A DNA stretch of 64,000 bases, taken from positions 485,951-549,950 of the forward strand of contig NTLF01000014.1 of the NCBI GenBank assembly GCA_002631855.1, read 5' to 3'. The notes beneath the pieces were generated by a model, which saw only the letters and a list, made by a program, of their open reading frames with translations, made no database searches and was not told the origin of the DNA. Below, one piece after another: positions 1 to 9,088 of this stretch. The translations under genes were made by a program, and so were the position numbers. Every line of letters starts with the position of its first letter. Position 1 is the first letter of the stretch. This DNA is from Zunongwangia sp. ESRF-bin46. GTDB lineage: Bacteria; Bacteroidota; Bacteroidia; Flavobacteriales; Flavobacteriaceae.

Positions 1-684
1 AATTCGCACCGCAGTTGCCGTTACCGAAAATGTTTTATCACTTAATATTTTTTGTGGCTCGCGCGCCAATTTCATTTCTTCTTTAGTGTATCCGTTTGCT
101 TCAAAAACATCGCAATGTGGCAATGCATTTTTATGAATGGGGTATGGATACGCCATTTCACCTTTTACACCAGCCATTTCGTTTTCCATTTGCTGTACCG
201 CTTTTACACCAGTTCCTGAAACAGATTGATAGGTAGAAATAACAACACGCTTCATGGTATATTTTTTATGAAGGGGTGCCAATGCCATCACTAACTGAAT
301 GGTTGAACAGTTTGGGTTAGCAATGATTTTATCTTCTTTGGTAAGTTCGTTAGCGTTAATTTCTGGAATAATCAGTTTTTTGTCTGGATCCATTCGCCAC
401 GCCGAAGAATTATCGATAACAGTTGTTCCAACTTCAGCAAATTTTGGCGCCCAATCTAATGAGGTATTTCCTCCAGCCGAAAAAATGGCTAGTTGTGGTT
501 TGGCAGCAATAGCATCTTGTATCGAAACAATTTTATACTTTTTATCCTTAAAAGTGATTTCCTTTCCAATAGATCGTTCCGATGCTACAGGCAACAGGTT
601 ACTAATTGGAAAATTACGTTCTTCCAAGACTTTTAAAAGGACAGTGCCAACCATTCCTGTGGCACCAACAACTGCTATATTCAT
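1..684 (-). CDS. asd: aspartate-semialdehyde dehydrogenase, 3' end missing
   Basis: ASADH reduces aspartyl phosphate to aspartate semialdehyde, the branch point to lysine/diaminopimelate, threonine and methionine. The gene runs off the left edge and 228 codons are visible. The ORF track misses it because it is open. The N-terminus reads MNIAVVGATGMVG, a Rossmann GATGMVG nucleotide-binding loop at residues 7-13. The catalytic motif NPNCST lies near residue 126, with the nucleophilic Cys. SAWRMD and VSGTG motifs typical of the family are also visible. The ATG at 684 sits directly before the Rossmann strand, so this start is secure. mscL lies upstream in the same direction but is separated by a terminator, so asd is probably a separate transcript. 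I see nothing odd in the visible part. Confidence 0.95.
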   Translation of the reverse strand, partial: MNIAVVGATGMVGTVLLKVLEERNFPISNLLPVASERSIGKEITFKDKKYKIVSIQDAIAAKPQLAIFSAGGNTSLDWAPKFAEVGTTVIDNSSAWRMDPDKKLIIPEINANELTKEDKIIANPNCSTIQLVMALAPLHKKYTMKRVVISTYQSVSGTGVKAVQQMENEMAGVKGEMAYPYPIHKNALPHCDVFEANGYTKEEMKLAREPQKILSDKTFSVTATAVRI

Positions 685-741
685 TACTTTAGATTTTTGC
701 TGTAAAAATACATAGTATGGTTTGATTTCTTCTGAAATAAA

Positions 742-781
742 CCCAAAAAAAGACCCTTCAATACTTTTGGTACTGAAGGGT
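742..781 (-). terminator. intrinsic terminator after mscL
   Basis: A 12-bp inverted repeat (arms 753-764 and 770-781, 5-nt loop) is followed on the minus strand by a TCTTTTTTT tract. One position is a G-U pair only when read on the minus strand, which fits termination of the mscL transcript before asd. Confidence 0.8.
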
Positions 782-842
782 TTTATTAATATTAAATAAT
801 TGCAGTGTAGCGGTTTCCTAACTAGTTGCTAGGAGCTAAAAT

Positions 843-1259
843 TTATTTATTTTGTCTTTTTAATTCGTCACGAATTTCGGCCAATAACTCTTCTTGTGTT
901 GGGCCTTTTGGTGCAGCAGGTGCTTCCTCTTTTGGCTTTTTTGTTTTATTGTAAGCTTTAACAATAATAAACAATACAAAGCCAACAATAACCAAGTTAA
1001 TTAAAGCATTTACCCATTTACCATACATAACAGCATTTTCGGGTTCAACAACTTCTCCATCTGCACCTACAACGGCCTCATCCAATACTACTTTAAGGTC
1101 GGCAAAATCCATTCCGCCTGCAAAGTGACCAATAATAGGCATCATAATATCATTTGTAAAGCCAGAAACGACCATCCCGATGGCCCCGGCAAGTATGACG
1201 GCAACGGCTAAATCGATAACATTGCCCGTCATAATAAAATCTTTGAATTCTTTTAACAT
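843..1259 (-). CDS. mscL: large-conductance mechanosensitive channel MscL
   Basis: MscL is an inner-membrane homopentamer that opens under high membrane tension and releases solutes during hypo-osmotic shock. The 138-aa length fits the family. An amphipathic N-terminus (MLKEFKDFIM) precedes TM1, which holds the NVIDLAVAVILAGA pore-lining stretch at about residues 14-30. A periplasmic loop of about 50 residues follows, then TM2 (about residues 85-105), and a charged cytoplasmic helix ending EELLAEIRDELKRQNK, which would form the C-terminal bundle. The proline/alanine-rich linker before the last helix is ordinary. The gene lies between alr and asd on the same strand and has its own downstream terminator. 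Confidence 0.97.
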   Translation of the reverse strand: MLKEFKDFIMTGNVIDLAVAVILAGAIGMVVSGFTNDIMMPIIGHFAGGMDFADLKVVLDEAVVGADGEVVEPENAVMYGKWVNALINLVIVGFVLFIIVKAYNKTKKPKEEAPAAPKGPTQEELLAEIRDELKRQNK

Positions 1260-1319
1260 GTTGATTGGTTTTTAAGGTTAACAACGGCTAATTTATATAA
1301 AAACAAATTTACAGCCTTT

Positions 1320-2429
1320 TTATTTTCGACAAATAACCCGTTTTACACGTTGTGAAACGCCCGTAATAAGTTCATATGGAATTGTATTGATTACTTGAGA
1401 AAGTTCGTCTGCAGAAGGATTTTCGCCGAAAACAATCACTTCATCACCTTCCTCACAATCAATATTGGTAACATCGATCATAATCATATCCATACAAACA
1501 TTCCCAACTATGGGGGCTTTTACACCATGAACGGTTACCCATCCTTTTCTGTTACCAAAAATACGCTTTATTCCATCGGCGTGGCCTACAGGTAAGGTTG
1601 CCGTTTTTGTAGTTTCAGAAGCTTTAAAAACACGGTTATAACCAACTGTTTCCCCCTTTTTTACGGTATGTATTTGAGAAATTATCGTTTTTAAAGTAGC
1701 TACTGGCTTTAGGTGCTTATTCTCTTTAGGGTCGTTACCAAAACCATATAAACCTATTCCTGTACGTACCATATCATACTGTGCTTCAGGATAATTTAAA
1801 ACGCCCGAAGTGTTCAATGTATGAAGCAAAGGCTTATAACCAATTTCATTAATAATTTTTTCTGAAATATCCTTGAATTGAGCCAACTGCGATTCAGTAA
1901 ACGTTGTTTCTGCAGCATCTTCACTTGCTGCTAGATGCGTGAACATCGATTTAATTTTTACACTGGAAGTAGCATTAGTTTTTTCAGAAATAAACTCAAT
2001 ATCCTCTGCAATAAAGCCCAATCTATTGAGTCCTGTATTAAACTTTAAATGTATGGGATAATCTGTGAGTCGATTTTCTTCAGCAAAATCTATAAATTCT
2101 GTCAACATGGAACGGGAGTAAATTGCAGGTTCCATGCATGAATCGGTAATTTTTTTAAATGTTGCCGGTAAAGGGTGTAAAACCAAAATAGAAGTTTCAA
2201 TACCTGCTTTTCGTAATGAGATACCTTCATCTGGATAAGCAACTGCAAAATAGGAAACGCCTAAAGTAATTAATTCTTCTGCGACGGCAACTGAATCACT
2301 TCCATAGCCAAAAGCTTTTACAACGCCCATAACGCGGGTGTCTTTATCTATTTTTGAAGTTAAATACCGATAGTTTTGCGCCAAAGCGTTTAAATCTATT
2401 TCTAAAACTGTTTCGGTTGCTTTTTGCAT
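1320..2429 (-). CDS. alr: alanine racemase
   Basis: This PLP enzyme interconverts L- and D-alanine for peptidoglycan synthesis. The 369-aa length is normal for the single-domain enzyme. The PLP lysine is K38 in the motif VVKAFGYG. The second catalytic base is the Tyr in VGYNRVFKA near residue 264. TGIGLYGF and GNVCMDM are further family motifs. The ORF begins right at the first beta-strand (TVLEIDLNAL), so the start is well placed. It begins 3 nt after tdk ends on the same strand, which suggests one transcript; mscL follows after about 60 nt. This is not a MurF-Alr fusion, a form known in some Bacteroidota. Confidence 0.96.
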   Translation of the reverse strand: MQKATETVLEIDLNALAQNYRYLTSKIDKDTRVMGVVKAFGYGSDSVAVAEELITLGVSYFAVAYPDEGISLRKAGIETSILVLHPLPATFKKITDSCMEPAIYSRSMLTEFIDFAEENRLTDYPIHLKFNTGLNRLGFIAEDIEFISEKTNATSSVKIKSMFTHLAASEDAAETTFTESQLAQFKDISEKIINEIGYKPLLHTLNTSGVLNYPEAQYDMVRTGIGLYGFGNDPKENKHLKPVATLKTIISQIHTVKKGETVGYNRVFKASETTKTATLPVGHADGIKRIFGNRKGWVTVHGVKAPIVGNVCMDMIMIDVTNIDCEEGDEVIVFGENPSADELSQVINTIPYELITGVSQRVKRVICRK

Positions 2430-2432
2430 AAA

Positions 2433-3071
2433 TTATGCTTGCTTTTTAGGCGGTATTTGTTGCGGATCTTTCACTTCCATTTTTTTTACTTTATCCCGTA
2501 AAACGGCTTTGTAATAAGCTGCTCTGCTTAGTGGTTCGTATTCTTCGGTTTCGCCAAGAAGCACCAAATCGTCACTTTGAGACTTTCTAAAACTATAATT
2601 TGCCAAGTTTCCGGTACGGGTACAAACAGCATGTACTTTGGTTACATATTCGGCCGTAGCCATTAAATTGGGCATCGGTCCAAACGGATTGCCTTTAAAA
2701 TCCATATCGAGTCCGGCGACGATGACACGAATTCCTCGATTAGCAAGATCGTTACAAACCTGTACAATTTCGTCATCAAAGAACTGGGCTTCATCAATAC
2801 CAATAACATCACAATTATCTGCGAGCATAGGGATATTTGCGGCTGCCGGAACAGGTGTTGATCGAATTTCATTGCTATCGTGAGAAATCACCTTTTCTTC
2901 ATCGTAGCGAATATCGATAGTTGGTTTAAAAATCTCTACGCGTTGGCGCGCAAATTTGGCACGTTTTAGCCTTCGGATGAGCTCTTCCGTTTTTCCCGAA
3001 AACATAGAGCCGCAGATAACTTCAATCCAGCCAAATTGTTCTTTTTGATTAACGGTATTTTCAAGAAACAT
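2433..3071 (-). CDS. tdk: thymidine kinase, type II
   Basis: The enzyme phosphorylates thymidine with ATP (pyrimidine salvage). The P-loop [10 protein letters not shown] is near residue 22, followed by [17 protein letters not shown]. The Walker B-like DEAQFF and the base-specificity stretch AGLDMDFKG are present. The 212-aa length is normal. The zinc-binding lasso normally carries two CxxC pairs, but here the first reads VCTRTG and the second position reads PLSRAA, so three of four expected zinc cysteines are absent. The rest of the enzyme looks intact, so I infer an active kinase with a zinc-free lasso. It is probably co-transcribed with alr, which starts 3 nt downstream. Confidence 0.95.
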   Translation of the reverse strand: MFLENTVNQKEQFGWIEVICGSMFSGKTEELIRRLKRAKFARQRVEIFKPTIDIRYDEEKVISHDSNEIRSTPVPAAANIPMLADNCDVIGIDEAQFFDDEIVQVCNDLANRGIRVIVAGLDMDFKGNPFGPMPNLMATAEYVTKVHAVCTRTGNLANYSFRKSQSDDLVLLGETEEYEPLSRAAYYKAVLRDKVKKMEVKDPQQIPPKKQA

Positions 3072-3172
3072 ACTTCAATTTTAGAATAAAACGCAAATCC
3101 TTGACGTTTACATATAGGATGCGTAAATTTAACAAAACAAAATACAGTAGAAACACATCATTTTAAAAAGTT

Positions 3173-3952
3173 ATGAAGAAGAAGCTTAGGGAGCAGATAC
3201 AGGAATTGATTGAAAAACTTTCAGAAGAAGAAAAGCAATTTAACACCACTTCTGTAAAAAATATTGTGGGACAATTATATGAAAAATTAGCGATTCTAGA
3301 GTATATGGAACGTCAGATCGATTCAGATTCTGAAGAGACGGCTTTCGATTCAAAAACCTTTAGAGAACAAAACTGGTTTAAAGAACCAGAACCAGTTCCA
3401 CAACCTGAACATGAAGAAGATCTGGTGGAGCCTTTAATGGAAAAAATAAAAGATATTGTGGCCCAGATGCCTCAAGAAGCCAATCGTGTAGATCAATTAT
3501 TGGAAGATATTCTTCCGAAGAAAAACTATCAAAAAGACGATAAAAATGAGTTGGAAGACTTTGCTGCGGAATACCAGCAAATGCCAACGTTTGAGCGTAA
3601 ACCGAATGGTGAAAAAGAACAAAAAAACAAACCGGAAACTCAAAAACCGAATGACACCGTAAAAGTAGCCGAGCTCGCCAATACAAAAGAAGCAAAGCAA
3701 CGGTCTTTAAACGAATCGGTAAACAACGGTATGCAAATAGGCCTGAACGATCGTTTGGCTTTCATCAAACACTTATTTGATGGCAATGCAAACGATTATA
3801 CCCGAGTACTCTCACAAATTAATACAATGAAAACCTATGATGAAGCCGAAGCGTTTATTAAAGGAAAAATAAAACCTGATTATAATTATTGGCTGAATAA
3901 AGATGAATATGCCGAACGTTTTATGACGGTGGTAGAGAAAAACTTTAATTAA
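3173..3952 (+). CDS. uncharacterised charged cytoplasmic protein
   Basis: I do not recognise a functional family. The 259-aa product has no signal peptide or membrane segment. The N-terminal 60 residues are Lys/Glu-rich and probably helical (KKLREQIQELIEKLSEEEKQF). The middle (about residues 75-180) is acidic, low in complexity and probably disordered. The last 85 residues (from about SLNESVNNGMQIGLNDRLAFIKHLF) form a compact-looking domain with aromatic residues. The ATG at 3173 is the first in frame after a 100-nt gap from the divergent tdk. rsmI starts 17 nt downstream on the same strand, so the two are probably co-transcribed, but this gives no clear functional clue. Confidence 0.85.
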   Translation: MKKKLREQIQELIEKLSEEEKQFNTTSVKNIVGQLYEKLAILEYMERQIDSDSEETAFDSKTFREQNWFKEPEPVPQPEHEEDLVEPLMEKIKDIVAQMPQEANRVDQLLEDILPKKNYQKDDKNELEDFAAEYQQMPTFERKPNGEKEQKNKPETQKPNDTVKVAELANTKEAKQRSLNESVNNGMQIGLNDRLAFIKHLFDGNANDYTRVLSQINTMKTYDEAEAFIKGKIKPDYNYWLNKDEYAERFMTVVEKNFN

Positions 3953-3969
3953 GCCTTTTTTCAAATTTT

Positions 3970-4641
3970 ATGGGAAAACTCTATCTCGTTCCAACACCAA
4001 TAGGGAACTTAAAGGATATTACCTTCCGCGCGATTGAAGTATTAAAAGAAGCCGACCTTATTCTCGCTGAAGATACTCGAACTAGCGGAAAACTTCTGAA
4101 ACATTACGAAATAGATACACATATGCACTCACACCATATGCACAACGAGCATAAAACGGTGGAAGGTATTGTGAATAGGATACAAAGCGGCGAAACCATT
4201 GCGTTGATTAGCGATGCCGGAACACCCGCAATAAGCGACCCTGGTTTTTTATTAACTCGAGCGTGTGTAGAAGCCGGACTTGAAGTAGATTGCCTGCCTG
4301 GCGCTACAGCTTTTGTCCCAGCTTTGGTTAATAGTGGATTGCCCAATGATAAATTTGTGTTTGAAGGCTTTCTACCCGTTAAAAAAGGGCGTCAAACAAG
4401 GTTAACTCTTTTAGCTGAAGAAACGCGGACAATGATTTTTTACGAATCACCACACAAACTAGTTAAAACCTTAACCCATTTTTCTGAATATTTTGGTCCT
4501 GAAAGAAAAGTTTCTGTTTCTCGTGAGATAACCAAACTGCATGAAGAAACTGTTCGAGGTACAGCGGAAGAAGTACTAAAACATTTTACCACTAAACCAC
4601 CTAAAGGGGAGTTGGTTGTTGTTGTGGAAGGGAAGAAATAA
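3970..4641 (+). CDS. rsmI: 16S rRNA 2'-O-ribose C1402 methyltransferase
   Basis: RsmI uses S-adenosylmethionine to methylate the ribose of C1402 in the decoding centre of 16S rRNA. The N-terminus LYLVPTPIGNLKDITFRA, then LAEDTRTSGKLL and the loop ISDAGTPAISDPG (about residues 77-89) are signatures of this tetrapyrrole-methylase-fold family. FYESPHKL near residue 157 is also typical. At 223 aa it lacks the extra C-terminal extension of the E. coli protein, which is common in shorter homologues. It follows the uncharacterised gene by 17 nt and ends one base before the convergent lipoprotein gene. Confidence 0.96.
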   Translation: MGKLYLVPTPIGNLKDITFRAIEVLKEADLILAEDTRTSGKLLKHYEIDTHMHSHHMHNEHKTVEGIVNRIQSGETIALISDAGTPAISDPGFLLTRACVEAGLEVDCLPGATAFVPALVNSGLPNDKFVFEGFLPVKKGRQTRLTLLAEETRTMIFYESPHKLVKTLTHFSEYFGPERKVSVSREITKLHEETVRGTAEEVLKHFTTKPPKGELVVVVEGKK

Positions 4642-5367
4642 TTATAAATCACTTAATTTACTTAGATAATACCTAGCTCTTTGAGGGTTTTCTGTAGCAT
4701 TTATAACTTCTGTAATATTATAATTAGAGTCAAAAACAAACAATATGGGTTGATCATCATTTAACTTTCTACCTAAAATAGTGGATATGTTTTCAAAATG
4801 ATCATATTTTACAATAATATCATACTTTTCATTTTCAATATCTTTATTAAATTCGGTGCTTGTTAACTTTCCTTGTTTATAAAAATATTTATAAGAAATA
4901 CCATTAACGATTGTGGTTTTGTTAAGAATGTTTCCAAATTCATCATAATCTATCTTATCAGAATTTAACTTTCCATTTTTATAAGAAGATTCGCTTTTTA
5001 TAGTACCGTTTTTATAGAACGTAATATTAGGACCATTCAGATAACTGTTTTTGTAAGTTTCTTTCTGTTCCATCATTCCATCCTCATCAAAAAGAATTCT
5101 GAATCCGTGGAGAAATCCATTTTTAAGTTGAAACTCCTCGGCTTTTGTTCCATTTCTCATTACCAAGAAATGACCATCCATAACTTCATTATCTGAGCTT
5201 ACATAACCTCGTCTTTTCTTTTTGTTAATTACATATCGATAATCATTATAAGTAATTGTTTCTATTTTTTCATTTTGCAATCCATAAACCGCTTCGTAAA
5301 CGTGATTACAAGAGGTTATTGTTATTACTATAAAAAAGAGTAAAAATATTTTCATAAGCTTAAACAT
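4642..5367 (-). CDS. lipoprotein with MORN-like repeats
   Basis: The N-terminus (MFKLMKIFLLFFIVITITSC) is a lipoprotein signal peptide with the lipid-anchored Cys at residue 20. A second Met at residue 5 could be the true start. The body has several repeats of the type xYKNGxLNGxxxxY(D/Y)xxG between about residues 80 and 170, typical of MORN-repeat/YwqK-like proteins. These are predicted to be beta-rich envelope proteins; no specific function can be assigned. The start overlaps the end of the upstream AhpD-like gene by 8 nt, so translation may be coupled. The gene is AT-rich but in keeping with the region. Confidence 0.85.
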   Translation of the reverse strand: MFKLMKIFLLFFIVITITSCNHVYEAVYGLQNEKIETITYNDYRYVINKKKRRGYVSSDNEVMDGHFLVMRNGTKAEEFQLKNGFLHGFRILFDEDGMMEQKETYKNSYLNGPNITFYKNGTIKSESSYKNGKLNSDKIDYDEFGNILNKTTIVNGISYKYFYKQGKLTSTEFNKDIENEKYDIIVKYDHFENISTILGRKLNDDQPILFVFDSNYNITEVINATENPQRARYYLSKLSDL

Positions 5368-5950
5368 GTTTGCCTTTATTCCATCCGAGCTTACCTAAAT
5401 ACTGCTCACCACTTTCTATAGCGCCCTCTTCAATAGAAGTTCCCATAGAATCGTTCCAACGGTTTAAGTAACCAAATAGGGAGATAACACCTAACATTTC
5501 TACAATTTCGCCATCATCCCAATGTTCGTGTAAGCGTTTTTCAATTTCTTGAGTTACTGCATTCGGTACTTGTGAGGCGGCTAATGAAAAATCCAAAGCA
5601 GCTCGTTCTGCCTCAGAAAAAGCTGGGTGGGTACGATATTCCCAAATATTATCCAATTGTTCTTGCTCGGCACCGTAGCGTTCTGCTGCCCGAATGGCAT
5701 GTGCTTGGCAATAGCGGCATCCGGTTGCATTACTGCTTACCCAAGCAATCATTCGTTTTAAAGCTGAGGTTACACGGCCTTCATTGGCCATTACGGCTTT
5801 GTTCAGGTTGATAAACGCTTTGCTAATAGCCGGTCTACGTTGCATGGTCAAAACACTGTTGGGGCAAAACCCGAGCGTTTCATTAAAGAATTCAGCTAAT
5901 TCTTGCGTTTCTTGGTCGTGATCTGAAGATAAAGGGGTTACTAATGGCAT
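5360..5950 (-). CDS. AhpD/carboxymuconolactone decarboxylase-like peroxidase-related protein
   Basis: The 196-aa protein carries the AhpD-fold redox motif CRYCQAHAIRAAERYG near residues 78-93, a CxxC pair followed by the His of the proton-relay motif. This matches the uncharacterised peroxidase-related branch of the carboxymuconolactone decarboxylase family, small all-helical thiol peroxidases. It is cytoplasmic, with no signal peptide. Its 3' end overlaps the lipoprotein gene by 8 nt. The divergent recJ starts 127 nt away. I infer a role in removing hydroperoxides, but the natural substrate and reductant cannot be read from the sequence. Confidence 0.88.
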   Translation of the reverse strand: MPLVTPLSSDHDQETQELAEFFNETLGFCPNSVLTMQRRPAISKAFINLNKAVMANEGRVTSALKRMIAWVSSNATGCRYCQAHAIRAAERYGAEQEQLDNIWEYRTHPAFSEAERAALDFSLAASQVPNAVTQEIEKRLHEHWDDGEIVEMLGVISLFGYLNRWNDSMGTSIEEGAIESGEQYLGKLGWNKGKHV

Positions 5951-6076
5951 GTTTCAGTTTTAAAATAATCAGGCTATGAAATTACAAAATTGAAATACAA
6001 TTATCAGAAATATTTTAATTTGAAATGTTTAATTTTACGTTTCTCCCCTTTTAGTTTTTAGAATAGAATCATACCT

Positions 6077-7768
6077 ATGCGCTGGACCTTACAACCAAAA
6101 CCTCCTGAAGAGATCGTCAATCGGCTTTCAAAAGAATTAGGTGTCGATACAATAATTGCTGCATTATTAGTTCAACGCGGAATTGAAACCTTCGATGAAG
6201 CAAAACATTTTTTTCGTCCGCAATTGAGCGATCTTCACGATCCATTTTTGATGAAAGATATGGACAAAGCGGTAGCAAGAATTAAACAAGCCATTGCTAA
6301 TGAAGAAAATATTTTAGTATATGGCGATTACGATGTGGATGGAACCACTAGCGTTGCATTATTATCTTCCTATTTAAAAAGCTACTACCCCAATGTCGCT
6401 ACCTATATTCCAGACCGCTATGACGAAGGCTATGGAGTTTCGTATAAAGGAATTGATTTTGCCGAAGACAATGGTTTTTCGCTTATTATCGCTTTAGATT
6501 GCGGTATAAAAGCCATCGATAAAGTTGTGTATGCTTCAGAAAAAAACATTGATTTTGTTATTTGTGACCATCACCGTCCCGGAGCAGAAATTCCAAAAGC
6601 GGTTGCCGTACTCGACCCCAAACGGGAAGATTGTGAATATCCATATAAAGAATTATGCGGTTGCGGCGTGGGTTTTAAATTAATTCAAGCGCTTTCAGAA
6701 AAAAGAGGTTTGCAAATCGACGATTTATTGCTGTATTTAGATTTAGTGGCTACAGCTATTGGTGCAGATATTGTTCCTATTACTGGGGAAAATCGAGTGT
6801 TGGCCTATTATGGATTAAAAGTAATTAACAGTAATCCTAGAGTAGGGTTTAAGGCGATTTTAAAGCAAATAAAAAAAGAAACACTCACGATTACCGATGT
6901 GGTTTTTATCATTGCCCCAAGGATCAACGCTGCAGGTCGCATGAAACACGGCAATCATGCGGTTACTTTATTAACTGAAACTGATATAAACCGTGCTGCT
7001 GAATATGCTTCGGAAATTGAACAATTCAATACCGATAGGAGAGATGCAGATAAAACCATTACAGAAGAAGCACTGCTTCAAATTATAGAAAACAAGGAGG
7101 AAAATCGCACGACTACAGTGGTGTACCAAGAAGATTGGCATAAAGGTGTAATTGGCATTGTAGCTTCACGATTAACCGAAACGTATTATCGGCCAACACT
7201 TGTGTTTACTAAAAGTGGCGAAAAGTTAGTGGCTTCGGCGCGATCGGTAAAAGGTTTTGATGTATATAATGCGTTGGAAAGTTGTTCTGAATATATTGAG
7301 CAATTTGGTGGTCATAAATACGCTGCGGGATTAACATTGCATGAAAAAGACTTTGAAGCATTTAAAAATGAATTTGAAAAAGTAGTTTCAGAAACCATCG
7401 ACACTAAATTATTACAACCGGAATTAAAAATTGCTGCTAAAATTAATTTAACTGAAATAACCTCAAAATTTTACCGTCTTTTAAAGCAGTTTGCACCTTT
7501 TGGCCCCGGTAATATGACGCCTGTATTTATGACGCAAGGATTAAAAGATACCGGTTGGGGAAAATGTGTAGGCGAAGATAAAACGCATTTGCGCATTACC
7601 GTTCAACAAGGCAATTCACCTCAGTTTGTAGGGATTGGTTTTGGGATGGCAGATAAGAAAGATATCGCGTGCGGAGATGTCCCGTTTAAGGCTGCTTACG
7701 TAATAGATGAAAATGAATGGCAAGGCAATGTAAGCTTGCAGCTTCGGTTAAAGGATATTAAAGGGTAA
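6077..7768 (+). CDS. recJ: single-stranded-DNA-specific 5'-3' exonuclease RecJ
   Basis: RecJ degrades single-stranded DNA 5'-3' in recombination, mismatch and base-excision repair. Visible DHH-superfamily motifs are YGDYDVDGTTS (residues 82-92), LDCGIKA (about 140), the DHH motif itself in CDHHRPGA (about 160), and the DHHA1 glycine motif GGHKYAAGL near residue 412. The C-terminal OB-fold segment follows. The 563-aa length is typical. The start at 6077 is the first Met before the conserved WTL... opening. The 3' end overlaps the convergent LpxH-like gene by 11 nt. Confidence 0.97.
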   Translation: MRWTLQPKPPEEIVNRLSKELGVDTIIAALLVQRGIETFDEAKHFFRPQLSDLHDPFLMKDMDKAVARIKQAIANEENILVYGDYDVDGTTSVALLSSYLKSYYPNVATYIPDRYDEGYGVSYKGIDFAEDNGFSLIIALDCGIKAIDKVVYASEKNIDFVICDHHRPGAEIPKAVAVLDPKREDCEYPYKELCGCGVGFKLIQALSEKRGLQIDDLLLYLDLVATAIGADIVPITGENRVLAYYGLKVINSNPRVGFKAILKQIKKETLTITDVVFIIAPRINAAGRMKHGNHAVTLLTETDINRAAEYASEIEQFNTDRRDADKTITEEALLQIIENKEENRTTTVVYQEDWHKGVIGIVASRLTETYYRPTLVFTKSGEKLVASARSVKGFDVYNALESCSEYIEQFGGHKYAAGLTLHEKDFEAFKNEFEKVVSETIDTKLLQPELKIAAKINLTEITSKFYRLLKQFAPFGPGNMTPVFMTQGLKDTGWGKCVGEDKTHLRITVQQGNSPQFVGIGFGMADKKDIACGDVPFKAAYVIDENEWQGNVSLQLRLKDIKG

Positions 7769-8516
7769 ACTCTTTCAACTCAAATTTCTCTCCATCAAAA
7801 ACCCCGTAAGTATAATGGTTAATCCAATCTCCGAGGTTAAAATAAGTTGAGTTTTCACCTACTTTTATCTCCATAGGTAAATGACGGTGGCCAAACACAA
7901 AATAATCGTAATGCTTGCTTTCTAGCTTTCGTTTAGCATATTGTGCTAACCATTCGTTTTCCTCACCTAAAAACTGTTGGTCTTCGTCCCCAGAAATTAA
8001 TTTGTTTTTCACCGAAAGATGTTGTGCCAAGCGCACACCAATATCGGGGTGTAACCAACGGAACAACCATTTTGAAAATGGGTTCACAAACACTTTCTTC
8101 ATTCGTTTGTAGCCTTTGTCGCCCGGTCCTTTACCATCGCCATGACCAATAAAGAATCGGGTTTCGTTAAAAACAAATTCTTTAGGTGTGTGATATACTG
8201 GAATGTTAAGCTCTTCTTCAAAATAACCGTGCATCCACAAATCGTGATTCCCTACAAAAAAATGAATAGGAATGCCGCTATCTCGAATTTCGGCCAGTTT
8301 GCCCAAAACGCGTACAAATCCTTTAGGAACAACGGTTTTATATTCAAACCAAAAATCGAATAAATCACCTAATAAAAAAATGGCGGCTGCATCTTCTTTT
8401 ACTTCATCTAACCAGGCTATAAATTTCTGTTCACGAGGTTTGCTGGCTTCAGCCGTTGGCGCGCCCAGGTGGTTATCGCTCGAAAAATAGATTTTTTTGC
8501 CTTCCGGTAGTTGCAT
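7758..8516 (-). CDS. UDP-2,3-diacylglucosamine hydrolase-like metallophosphoesterase
   Basis: Calcineurin-fold metal sites are in order: SSDNHLG (about residues 12-18), GDLFDFWF (about 47-54), GNHDLW (about 87), GHGDG and the final FGHRHLP (about 209). The RMKKVF...KWLF segment, a basic membrane-facing cap, matches LpxH, which removes UMP from UDP-diacylglucosamine in lipid A synthesis. The 252-aa length fits the Bacteroidota LpxH-like group. I infer lipid A synthesis at the inner membrane face; a related YbbF/LpxH2 role is possible, so no symbol is given. It ends within the 3' end of recJ. Confidence 0.9.
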   Translation of the reverse strand: MQLPEGKKIYFSSDNHLGAPTAEASKPREQKFIAWLDEVKEDAAAIFLLGDLFDFWFEYKTVVPKGFVRVLGKLAEIRDSGIPIHFFVGNHDLWMHGYFEEELNIPVYHTPKEFVFNETRFFIGHGDGKGPGDKGYKRMKKVFVNPFSKWLFRWLHPDIGVRLAQHLSVKNKLISGDEDQQFLGEENEWLAQYAKRKLESKHYDYFVFGHRHLPMEIKVGENSTYFNLGDWINHYTYGVFDGEKFELKEFTL

Positions 8517-8566
8517 AGGGTAAAGATAGAAAAAAGACTGTAGCGGTAACTTGGGTGCTTGTAAAA

Positions 8567-9016
8567 TTAATTGTCAGCAGCATACCATTCTGCATAGCTG
8601 GTAGCAGTTTCTTGTAGTTTTAATGAATGAAGTTGAATGTTATTGGGCAATCTTTTTTTGATTTTTTCAGCAAAGTCGATCACCATCATTTCGCTGGTAG
8701 GCTGATAATCTACCAAAAGAACATTATGGTCTCTGTTCTGTAATTCTTTTGCCAACTCTACGTGTGGTGTGTTTTTATTGAAAACGGTGGCGTGGTCAAA
8801 CACATCGACAATATCTTCTTTTACAATCTTTTTAAGATCGCCAAAATCGATCACCATTCCGTATTTTACATGGTTGTTATCATTAATGGGGGTTCCAATT
8901 ACCGTTACGGAAAGCTTGTAACTATGCCCGTGCACATTACGGCATTTACCATCGTAACCATATAGTGCGTGGCCGGTTTCAAAAGAAAATTGTTTCGTAA
9001 TTCGAATCTTGCTCAT
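8567..9016 (-). CDS. queD: 6-carboxytetrahydropterin synthase family protein
   Basis: QueD converts dihydroneopterin triphosphate to 6-carboxytetrahydropterin in queuosine synthesis. Zinc ligands are H16 (FETGHAL) and H29/H31 (NVHGHSY), and C25 in the CxxxHGH motif is the catalytic Cys. VIDFGDLK (about residues 55-62) and PTSEMM (about 106-111) are further family motifs, and the late Glu lies in LQETATSY. The 149-aa length is somewhat longer than E. coli QueD. The CxxxHGH spacing is the QueD form rather than the eukaryotic PTPS form. A short gap separates it from the LpxH-like gene on the same strand. Confidence 0.92.
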   Translation of the reverse strand: MSKIRITKQFSFETGHALYGYDGKCRNVHGHSYKLSVTVIGTPINDNNHVKYGMVIDFGDLKKIVKEDIVDVFDHATVFNKNTPHVELAKELQNRDHNVLLVDYQPTSEMMVIDFAEKIKKRLPNNIQLHSLKLQETATSYAEWYAADN

Positions 9017-9088
9017 GTTTTTACTTTATGTTGCAAAGGTAGGGGATTTAAGACAACTATTTTTCTTCGGAAGAAGTTATACCGCCGA

